Below are positions 22,516 through 31,300 of a stretch of 64,000 nt of DNA, piece by piece. Both the position numbers and the translations under genes were made by a program. The number at the start of each line of letters is the position of its first letter. Position 1 is the first letter of the stretch. The notes below the pieces were generated by a model. That model was not told the origin of the DNA, searched no databases, and saw only the letters and a program-made list of their open reading frames with translations. Source of the stretch: Takakia lepidozioides (taxonomy: Eukaryota > Streptophyta > Takakiopsida > Takakiales > Takakiaceae); the NCBI GenBank assembly GCA_030704615.1, contig CM060732.1, forward strand, positions 48,529,053 to 48,593,052, in the 5' to 3' direction.

Positions 22516-24329
22516 TGACATTGCTTTTACATGGAGAATTTTTCTTTTTGAATGCAGGCGAAGAAAAGGAGAGGTGCTCCCCTGGAGCAGGATGAAGATG
22601 AAGACCACGAACTTGTTGTTGTTGAGGAGGAAGACGATGGCAGGCCATACCAGGACAGGGCAAAAGATCTGTTGTCTTTCTCGAAAGTGAACTCAGCCCA
22701 AGTCATCAAGGCCATGGGCGTTCCTGGGGGGGAATTAATGATCCCACTCTGCAGGTTGATCTCCATACCGTTCGTCCGACCAACCCTCACGAATGACATT
22801 GCAAAGCTTGAATAGGATTTTTGCCATGGGTACATAGAGGGTCAATCTGTGTTTTACGTTTCGTTGGGCGACGCCAACGGCAGGGAAGTTTTGGTGGACG
22901 AGACCATTGTTGGAGGCTGCGATCCAATATGGCGACGCATCAACGAGGAGTTTGAATCAATTATTTGCATGAGGCTTGTTACACAGCCTTTCTCAGGCAA
23001 GATGTTCCATGTCTGGGATGGCAACCACCGATTGCTTGCCTGGCAGAACATGATATCGAGGTATCATAGCACTGAGGGGGAGTGGCACTATTGTGTGGCC
23101 TCCATGGTGCTGGATCCCAAGGGAAACATCACTGCGCTCTTGACAGCAATGCATGACGTGAACAAGTAAGTGTTTTTCCTGAAATAACCTGATTTTCCCT
23201 CATGTATGTGTTCCGGAATCATATCAGACATGTGATGACATACCACTGCTTGTGGCAGGGGAACTGAAACCACCCATGTTACAACGAACCTGGTACACAC
23301 CCTATTCAGGATCCATAATATTGGCCAAATGCCCCTCAACACATTCAAGAGCATCCTCAGCCCAGAAACCTTCGCGAAATGCCAGACCTCCAAAACGTCT
23401 GACACATGGTACAAGCTGACAAGGGGAGCATTCATGGAATACATGTACACGGTTAGTATATCGTCACCAAGAACTTTCATTTTCTAGTACAATTCAAATT
23501 ATTTTGTTATCTGATTTGTGATTGGTTTTTGCAGCAAGAGATAGCAGAGGCTGGGGAGAGGGTTAAAGCAGAGTACTACTTCAAAACCCCTGAGGGGATG
23601 AGAACATTGAAGGGAGTGGCTGAAGCAATGAAGTTAAAGATGAATGAGACTCGGAAGAAGATCATGAGCGCCTTTGTGAAACAACTGAGAATAGCAGACC
23701 CTGCCTTTGGGCCTCAATTCTTGAACGAGGTGAGGAACCACTGGAACAACAACACCAAGCCAGAGATGACACAAGAAAAGCTACATCGCTTGTCAACTGC
23801 AATGGTGGATTCCGAGCAGAAAGTTAAATGGTTGGAGATTTGGAATTCTGACCCAACAGTGAAGGACACATATTGCTTCCCAAAGGGGGAAAGAGACGAA
23901 AACACTGGCCACATCAAGCCCTTCAGCGATCAAGTTTTTGATACATGGCTGCACAAAGCCACGTACTGGAGCCAGGTAATCTTGTGGACTGTCTTTTCTT
24001 GAATTTACAGAAGGATCTTCCCTGGTATGGACTCTAACGTTTTGGATTGCGTCTTTTGATAGATTGAAGCTCGTGCAAACCAGGTGTTGGAGAAGCAGCT
24101 AAATGCTTACAAGATGACGATGACCTTGCCCGAAGATACTCTGGAGGATTACTTGAGACAGTGGAAGGCGACAGCGTGGAATAACTGTTTCATCAGAGAG
24201 TTTGCCAGGGAGGGGGGGCATATCCCGCACAAAAGAGTTCGAGCAGCAGTTCGGAGCCGAGGGAGCCATGAAAAGGGTCCTGTACAGGTGGGTCATTTGA
24301 ACTAAGCAGGTTCATCTTCTTCCTTTATG

Positions 24330-24373
24330 GCCCTCCAAAATTGCGTGCGTCAGCGCACTCATTTTTGGAGGGC
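24330..24373. repeat. Intron 5 hairpin 1 of methyltransferase gene
   Basis: Arms GCCCTCCAAAAT..TGCGTGCG and CGCAC..ATTTTTGGAGGGC pair around TCAG. It is in the intron between exons ending 24287 and starting 24655, of the same family as the intron 1 hairpins. Confidence 0.8.
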
Positions 24374-24552
24374 TGGATCTTTGGACTGTTTTCCCTATGT
24401 CTCATTCAATGCAGGCTCGTTTCTTGGAGACCCGCTGCCTATCTGGTTGTTTTTTCATGTTATGAGTTTTTGTTGTCTGACCTCTACCTTCAATTGTCTT
24501 CTGACATTATTAAGGTGTTTTCCTGTTGTGTGCGTGTTTGTCAACTTTTATT

Positions 24553-24598
24553 GGACCCCTAAAAATGTGTGCGTTGACGCACACAGATTTCAGGGGCC
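24553..24598. repeat. Intron 5 hairpin 2 of methyltransferase gene
   Basis: Outer arms GGACCCCT and AGGGGCC enclose GTGTGCGTTGACGCACAC, an 18-base near-perfect palindromic core. Same intron as the hairpin at 24330. Confidence 0.8.
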
Positions 24599-25740
24599 AA
24601 ACATCATGTAGTTTCTCCTCCACTTTCTGATACTGTGCCTGCATTGTTCTGTAGGTATATCAAGAACGTTCTGATTCCTGGGAACAACCTCAGCAAGTAC
24701 CCAAGCTTCATCGACTTGTGGGCTGCCTCCTCCAACAGCCATACCATGTACACTGCAGCAATCCTCAGGGATTACGGTAGATATCACCTCAAGGACTGCT
24801 GCTGGTATCTCGACATACCCAAATCAGATTGCCCATGGTATGAGTTGCAGACACGGAACCATAATGACAATGCGGAGTCCTTGGCTCCTCTAACAGACAG
24901 GGAACTGCATGACAGAACCCTGCGAAACCTTGCTGAGAAGGAACCTACAGCCACTAACACTCCGGCAAGAGGGAAGGGGAAGGGAAAGGGCACAAAGGAC
25001 AAAGGGAAGGAGAAAAGCGCCCAAGGGGATGCTGCAGTAGGTGTTGGTTCCCAGACCCCAATTGCAACCAAGGATTGCAAACGCAAGGGGAAGTTTGAGC
25101 CATACGACGCAGTGGAGCACCCATCCCGAATCAACCGAGAATGCAGATGCGAGCTTGTGAACGACTCCTTCCTTGCCATGATGGAGACCAGGAAAGGTGG
25201 TTACACTGGAGATCCCTCTCCAACGTGGGTTAAGATGAGTGCTTTTCTGGAGTTGGTAAGCAAATTTCCCATCTTCACTATTGCAAATTTCCCACCTTTA
25301 CTGTTGCAAATTTCCCATCTTAGATGTGGTTTTGAATTTTTGTCGACGCTGTTTGCAGGTTTCGTTGGGGCGGGATTGGGTGAATGGTGCTCAGAAGCCG
25401 TATGCTGCAGACATGGTGATTGTTGACATTCCGGACGGGCAGGCGGTACCAGACATTCTCCCCACTGGCACTTGCCCAACCTGGAATGCATTTGACGAAA
25501 GGTACTGGCGGTGGGTCTTCTCTTTTTGCAAGTTCTTTTTGTTAGATGGAGGGGTTCTGGTGATGATTCAGTCCATCACTACGAAATGCCGTCGGGAGAT
25601 TTCAAGCTATATGAAGGCCTCGGGGATGAAGATTATCAAAACGTGGAATTGTGTGAACAGCCTATACCTGACAAAGGGTGACTGCCCGAGACAAATGGTA
25701 ATCCTCCTTCTCTTTTCTGCTTCAATTTGATTGCAATTTG

Positions 25741-25788
25741 GCCCCTCCAGAACTGAGTGCGTTGACACACTCAATTTCCGGATGGTGC
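25741..25788. repeat. Intron 7 hairpin of methyltransferase gene
   Basis: Arms GCCCCTCCAGAACTGAGTGCG and a partly matching CACACTCAATTTCCGGATGGTGC surround TTGACA. The pairing is weaker than in the others. It lies between exons ending at 25697 and starting at 25855. Confidence 0.65.
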
Positions 25789-26699
25789 AATTGCTCTCAT
25801 CTGAGTGGGATTTTGAATCGGATCTTATCTGATTCGTGATGTCTTTTTGAGCAGACCCGCCTTTTTGAAGCCGTGTGCCTCGTCAGGATTCGCCCAGCAT
25901 CCACTCCTGCGTCAGTGAAGGAATTCAGGCTTCATGGGGGAGGCTGTTTTATCAACGACAGGTTTGATCCTGTGGTGGACGACATTCACTACAACTACGT
26001 GGATTCTAATGTGTGTTTGAGAAAGTCCAATTCCACACCATGGAGAGGGGCGAAGGAGAAGAGCCCAGCTTTTATTCAGACAATTATAGAGACATGCTCT
26101 CATCCGGGGTCGTGCATCGTGGACCTCACTCTTGGGACAGGTTAGACCCCGATCAATCTCTGGTGTTCTCTTCTTGTTGCAGAGTTTGTAAAACCTTGCT
26201 AACAGTACAACGTCTTGCAGGCGCTTTGTACCATGCTTGCAAGGCTGGGGGTAGGCATTTGTTTGGTATAGAAAGGGATGCGGATATTTTCAATGACATC
26301 ATTGCAGGCTTGCAAGGGCCAGCCCCTGTCGTCCAGGAACAGGAGGATACAGTGCTTGTGGATATCAACGAAGGGGACGACAAAGACCTGGACGACGATT
26401 TCGCATGTGAGTAAGTTGAAATTCTGTATGAATCTTTGTTCTCGAACACAACCACCCACCATTCCCTTGTCTTCTATGTTCGCTAATGCATTGCGTTCAC
26501 GTTGGTTGTCAGGATATTGGAAGCTATTCCTTTGCACAACGTCTGTGTTTTTCAGTCCGACTTCTGGTGCAGCCCTCCACGTTCTTACATCCTGCCAGAG
26601 TACGTTGAGGCCATTGCTCGACAGCGGTTGTTGAACAAATCTCCCCCGTGTGCTTACAAGCAGAAAAGGCGTCTAGGAGCTCGGGTTTTTCGTGGATGA

Positions 26700-27479
26700 T
26701 AGTGCCACAGTTTTAGGGGATAGTTGTAGTGATTGAGACCATGCGTCAATGTAGTCCGGTTTTGGTTCTGGGCATGTGGCAAGTGCCACACCTATTGTGT
26801 TCCCACACATTTATGTAATACAATTCCTGCATACATGCCTGGTAATGTCGTTGAACGCTCGTTCCTCAATTTCAAGGCTTGTATGCATTTGCAAATATGA
26901 CTTCTGTCTGTATTTATGTCTTCATTTCGCATCACTCTGTCATTTTTGCATGAGCTAACGTTTTAGGTGCAAGCCTTATGGCTGCAGTAGGTATGCACTA
27001 TCGGCTTCAGCGCTAGATGAAGGGCACGACACTGATGCCTAACATTGGTTATGGGCCAAACAGGAAGAGTACGCATGTGTTGCCAAGTGGTGTCGTCAAA
27101 ATTTTGTTGCACAATGTGAAAGACCTCGAACTCGTCATGCACAACTTTAATGGGTATGCTTACAACAAATGAATAAGCTTGAAAATGTTGGTGCTCTATC
27201 GAGAGATATTGGCACATTGTACCTCACTAGCAAGGCGACCAGGTCGCATTGACAGTCCACAGCCACTTCAGTGTGGTGATATGGTGCGTTCCTCCAGTGT
27301 GGTCCTCAAATGGCTCGCTATGTGTCGACACTAAAGTGGAAAACAAAAGTGAAGCGTGCTGCACATGGAAAATGCTCCAGTAACCAGTGGGAAAATATCA
27401 AAGAATGGAATATGTGCCTGGCATCTGCTGTGTTATCTTATTCTACATAGGTTTCATCGGTCCACCTTTCCCCAAATGG
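26700..27479. other. Non-coding 3' flank of the methyltransferase gene
   Basis: Presumed 3' UTR and spacer of the nested element. I see no gene; the 84-codon minus frame at 26963-27217 has no recognisable feature. Confidence 0.4.
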
Positions 27480-27921
27480 CAGACATTGGTTAAATCTTAT
27501 CATGTGCTTCATGAGGGATTTTCTCATTGCACATACATCCACTCTCATTCATTCATCCATTAGATTTCATCCACATTCATCCACATTTGCAGCGTGGCAT
27601 CCACATTCACTGTCTATCATCCTCATGAATTCATCCACAACCATTGTCTATTTGGTCTCTGCAAACACAATCATTCAACAACATCGCCCACATATGTTCC
27701 CTTTATGCCGAATGCGCAATTCCACGGCTATGGGCCGCCTTCTACCTTTTCGGCCCGCGGTTATAGGTCGCTGCCTATGTAAATGACGTCAACCTGTCGT
27801 GACGTGGCGTCTACCAAGCTGGCAGGATGTGATGACATGGAGTCAGACGCGGCCGCCTAGGTGGCAAGAAGTGCTGATGTGGCGTGAGCGTGGCTGCGCT
27901 CACGCACTCACATGCTCACGC
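27480..27921. repeat. Terminal block of nested element, copy C (inverted)
   Basis: Read on the minus strand, this block repeats the component order of copies A and B: GCGTGAGCATGTGAG and GCGTGAGCGCAGCC, then GACCTATAACCGCGG, CCATAGCCGTGGAATT, and a long tract rich in GGATGAATG words. It is the right edge of the 11-kb nested unit and is followed by GGTCTGCC-rich outer-layer DNA. Confidence 0.55.
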
Positions 27922-27984
27922 TTCAGCATCCCCCGTTCGCGCGTACCACTGTTTCTCTGCCCTTTATCATTGGTCCACCATCAC

Positions 27985-28066
27985 TGGTCTGCAACGTTGG
28001 TCTGCCCAGGTCTGCCCAGTTCTACTCGGTCTGCCTAGGTCTACCAGTGTGCTCAATGGGTCTGCC
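27985..28066 (+). repeat. GGTCTGCC motif cluster
   Basis: About six GGTCTGCC/GGTCTACC words occur in 80 bp directly after the nested element's right edge. This marks the return to outer-layer DNA, still within the interrupted Ulp1 intron. Confidence 0.65.
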
Positions 28067-28117
28067 ATTTTGATTTGCAGCTGTTCCCTTGTGCTGATGC
28101 GCCCTGCGTTGTGGCAG

Positions 28118-28588
28118 GTCTCATTGGAGTTTGGTGATTACTGACCGGGTGCTCCGCATGTTCACTCATCTGAACTCAATCAAGGAGATGCACAAACCCG
28201 TGGAGATATTGCCATGGGTTCGAAATGTGTATGGAGCATGTCTCGGCTTGGAGCTGCACACGGCGTCGTGGGACGAGGCCACTGCATTCAATTTTCATGT
28301 CCCTGAAGTGCCACAGCAACCCTTCTCGTGGGAATGTGGCTTTTACGTCATGTCCTTTATCGAGGGGTTCTATGACTGGTTGAAGGGCGATCGTGGCAAA
28401 GGACTTAGAGAGAGAGGAAAGCCATTTACCTCAAAGTGGTTTACATTTCGCTATGCTTGCAGGCAACGCTTAAACTACAAGTCAGTGCTGGTCTACTGCT
28501 GGTGGTCTGCGATCATGGTCTGCCGCATTGATCTACTGCAGGTGAGTATTGGTCTACCGCATTGGACAATTGCAGGTCCTTTCCATAG
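28118..28588 (+). CDS. Ulp1/C48 protease gene, catalytic 3' exons
   Basis: The exon starting at 28118 after GTGGCAG joins the GG of the exon ending at 16894 to give G-S-H-W. It then reads SHWSLVITDRV (catalytic His), THLNSI (Asn where the usual catalytic Asp stands), and VPQQPFSWECGFYVMSF (oxyanion Gln and nucleophile Cys). It ends at CTACAA|GTCAGT (28480) and a last short exon 28576-28588 supplies K-S-F-P-stop. This is the C-terminal half of a Ulp1-type cysteine protease, which cleaves SUMO or related tags. Such domains are known passengers of some plant MULEs. The upstream half contains a frameshift and a TGA, so activity is doubtful here. Confidence 0.8.
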
Positions 28589-28599
28589 TTAGATTGATC

Positions 28600-30588
28600 C
28601 TTCTTTCTCAGTTCTGGACAACGAGACACCCACCTCAGAGCCGAGTAAATATGACTAACAGGGGGAAGGGCAGACACACGTTTCCCCCCATTTAGTTTAA
28701 TTTTCCGCCGAGCTTGAAAATGTTCCACAAAATCCTTTTTCCTCTTCAATGACATGTTGTTGTTGTCTTTTACACGATTGAATGCTCGTGCTGCAGCCGG
28801 GTGTAAAATGCCGGAAGCTTTTTTGACGAGGATGTCCTGCATCTATCCTCGGCAAACACGCACCGCAGACAAGCAATGGTGTATAAGGTATGTGTCGTTG
28901 TGTACAAGGTCAAGCAGGTCGGTTATCTCCCGTTTCAAAATAGCTTCCAAAAGGCCTGGCGTGAGCAATGACTCTACCGTGTTCGGGGTTGCGCTTGCAC
29001 GCACATTGTCGTTACCGCTTTCGAGGTCGCATGCTGCCATGCCGTCGTATTCGTCCAAATTCTCCAGCCCACTGTGAATAGTACCGAGGTGGGAACCACA
29101 TGTCCGGACAATAAGACCATCTTTCAGGTCTGGTTTTAGCAACTTTATGACCCAAACCTGGTGCTTGCACAGATTGCCTTTCAGCGCAGGTGCAGCAGGC
29201 CCACTGCGACTCTGGATTGAACACGGTGTACGTTGTATTCGGATCGGAGGAGCTGATCACGTAAGCAGGGGCGGTGCAGGCAAAGTCACACGTGAAAGAG
29301 GTATGTCACGGGCTGCACATATTGCACTGGAAATGTGCTTTTCCTGTTTATCATTGCGAATAAACCTATGAGTCTTCAGATGAATGTCGTACCAGTAGTG
29401 GACCAGTACACGCCCAATCAACTCCCATATGAGCCAATCGGCTCTTCGACCTGTCATTTTGCCTTTGCCCATATTAAGTCTCGCCTTTAAGTTTCCGTGG
29501 TATGCCTTGATGCTTGCATTAGTATCTTGGCTTGCATGTGGAATGTTGCGGGCAGCAGTACACCACATAGCGATTTTGGGAACCCAGTACACATGAATGT
29601 AGTGGAGGAACAACTGACCAGCAGGATATTTCTTTTTCATTGCCTTCAATTTTTTCTTAACTCATTTCACAGCTTCGTCTTCTTTTTGCGATCCACCTCT
29701 GCAGTACATAAGGTCGCCCATATCTGCCAACAGTTTCGAGGATGTTCCCGGATCACTGATTTTCTGGCATGATTGCTTGACCCAGGCCTTCCGTACATGC
29801 CAAAGGCAAAGGAAAATGCCTACTCCTGTGAAAACAGACCTGCATGCGGCCACAAAGTCAGAAGTGCTTGAACCGGGCATTTGTATTCAGCATTGCCACA
29901 AGCGTGAGACCAAATAGGGCAGACCATATAGCAGACCCTGGAGCGGACCATAAGGCATACCATAGGGCAGACCATAGGGCAGAATGAGATCTGGCATACC
30001 GGATTCAGTACCGCCACAAGCGTGAGACCAGACAGGGCATGTACATGTCCGGCAAGCACAAGCACAGGGCATGAAGAAAGAGGCAGTGCGGGAATATGGT
30101 GCAGACATGACAAAGGTTAGATATGTGTTAGCTCTTGGAGCTCTTCGCGGTTCTGGCTTCGCGTTAACATGCACATTTATGTAAAATTGGGTGGAACACC
30201 CGTCTCTACTCTCCTCTCCAAGTACAAAGTCGGGCACTCTCTGCCAGGGAATACAGGCCGTGCCCGCACTTGAGAGCCCATGTATCCAGAGCGACTCTCG
30301 TTCTTCCAGTAAAGGTCTTTGCAGGAAAATGGCCCATCCTTTGGTGTTTGAAGACATTGTCGCAGTGGACGTATAAGAAAGCTTTCTGGTTGGGCATCGA
30401 CGGCCGCTGCCATATACAGCACAGTACCCCTTCGCGCACTCGAAAGCACCTGCAATACGACCTGGAAAAGTGGAAGCAAAGGACAATAGCATGCACGTTC
30501 TTGGCAGGACGGAAGCGCATTGGCAGGAACAGACCAGAGGGAGGAAAAGATCGATGAAACAGTCTTCGCCCACGATTGGCGGCGGCTG
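28600..30588 (-). pseudogene. Outer-element transposase with SWIM finger, decayed
   Basis: Minus-strand pieces line up as one transposase. They are a fragmentary N-terminal part (about 30.58-30.18 kb), then VFTGVGIFLCLWHVRKAWVKQ (29.85 kb), VYWVPKIAMWCTAARN and SQDTNASIKAYHGNLKARL (29.6-29.5 kb), a SWIM finger ACCTCAERG..NLCKHQVW (about 29.2-29.15 kb) and a C-terminal tail to 28.6 kb. Defects: an in-frame TGA at 29662-29664 (from TGG by one change), frameshifts near 29258 and 29175 (the latter inside the SWIM motif), and an insertion of CAGACC-rich DNA at about 29.89-30.07 kb containing two copies of GCCACAAGCGTGAGACCA. This type differs from the nested-element transposase and probably served the outer TIRs. 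Confidence 0.7.
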
Positions 30589-30992
30589 CCATGCCCTAAA
30601 TCCGAGCGGCTACGATAGCAGCGCGGCATCACGGTGAGATGGGCGCCACGTCATCTGGGGTGCGTTTGGGTATGCCGGATCGGGCTGCTTGGTGGCAGAC
30701 CCAGCAGACCCAGTGGCGGGCAGACCGAGCTTGGGCAGACCCCAGCCCGGGCAGACCCACTGGGACCCGTTGGCGGGCGGACCCAGCGGCGAGGGGGGCG
30801 GGCGCGGGCCGCGGTCCACGGGCGGGCTGGGCGGCGTGTGGCCAGGGCCGGGGGCGGCTGCGGGGCTGCCGACCGCACTGCGCGGCTGGCAGGTGGGGGT
30901 GGGTGGGGTGGGGGAGGGCGACCCCCGTCGGTGCGGGCGTGCGCGCCCTATCACGCGCAACATAAACTCCCAATTATTCAAAAATGAGAGGC
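30589..30992 (-). repeat. Right terminal inverted repeat of the large element
   Basis: Reverse-complement match to 5407-5779, with a few indels. Inner end CCATGCCCTAAATCCG at 30589-30604; outer end AATTATTCAAAAATGAGAGGC. It is followed by the candidate target duplication CCCAGTAAG. Confidence 0.9.
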
Positions 30993-31140
30993 CCCAGTAA
31001 GCCTTCGCAGCCCTTGACAGTGGTTATTTTTTCCACTAATGTACCACCTTTTTTTATTATTAATTTGATTAAAAGGGCCTCCGTCACTTTTCCCTTAAAA
31101 TAAAATTAAATAAAATTAAAAAATTGAAAAAGAAATACAT

Positions 31141-31300
31141 CGGCTGGTAGCTCAGCTGGTAAGTGCATGGTGTGTCACCCTCGTGATTCGGGGTTCAAAC
31201 CCGCTGGCCTGTCCGTGCGTGTGTGGGATTGTTCGCGACGGTATGTCTGGGTGTTGGTCGTCCTGTAGGGGTTCCCTTTTTGTTTTTTTGTTTTTTTTAA
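31141..31300 (+). mobile_element. tRNA-derived SINE head, second copy
   Basis: A-box-like GGTAGCTCAGCTGGTAAG and a good B-box, GGGGTTCAAACCCGC, are spaced as in a Pol III promoter, followed by a GT-rich body and a T-rich run near 31280. The head is closely similar to the SINE at 5010. The 5' end cannot pair with the 3' side as a tRNA acceptor stem, so this is a retroposon, not a tRNA gene. Confidence 0.7.

Larger units (their letters stand above)
21518..26699 (+). pseudogene. ParB-like domain fused to bacterial-type DNA methyltransferase
   Basis: Ten exons join in phase: 21518-21823, 22558-23165, 23259-23451, 23535-23975, 24063-24287, 24655-25255, 25359-25697, 25855-26140, 26221-26410 and 26513-26699, for about 1,124 residues. 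The N-terminus is basic and acidic. A ParB/Spo0J-like domain follows, with FHVWDGNHRLLAW at about residue 256. Then come a helical middle, a KGKGKG linker near 630, VDIPDG near 814 (place of the DPPY motif), YWRWVFSFCKFFLLDGG, and, C-terminally, HPGSCIVDLTLGTG with GRHLFGIERD (SAM pocket). The permuted order (catalytic motif before the SAM motif) is that of beta-class N6-adenine/N4-cytosine DNA methyltransferases. Lesions: in-frame TAG 22813-22815, and seven Gs at 24212-24218 where the reading frame, the exon phases and the second copy call for six. I infer a DNA-modifying role for the transposon. Confidence 0.8.
16931..27921. mobile_element. Nested 11-kb element: transposase plus ParB-methyltransferase
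   Basis: Bounded by inverted-related terminal blocks (16931-17330 and 27480-27921), this 11-kb unit carries two head-to-head genes, a SWIM-finger transposase on the minus strand and a ParB-DNA methyltransferase on the plus strand. It sits inside an intron of the Ulp1 gene: the exons ending at 16894 and beginning at 28118 join in frame. Its DNA lacks the GGTCTGC word density of the surrounding layer. I could not find a clean target duplication, so the exact ends may be off by tens of bases. Confidence 0.6.
5407..30992. mobile_element. 25.6-kb composite Mutator-like DNA transposon
   Basis: The window between 5407 and 30992 is bounded by long, GC-rich terminal inverted repeats (5407-5779 and 30589-30992) that start GCCTCTYATTTTTGAATAAT and match over most of their length. 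Immediately outside are CCCAATAAG (5398-5406) and CCCAGTAAG (30993-31001). These are 8/9 identical and have the 9-bp target-duplication length typical of Mutator-like elements. Inside are a decayed SWIM-finger transposase, a passenger gene with a Ulp1 protease end, and two nested copies of a transposase plus ParB-methyltransferase unit. Long TIRs, a 9-bp duplication, SWIM transposases and Ulp1 capture are known MULE traits. The layering is my reconstruction. The poly-C run at the left flank makes the duplication less certain than the TIRs. Confidence 0.85.
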
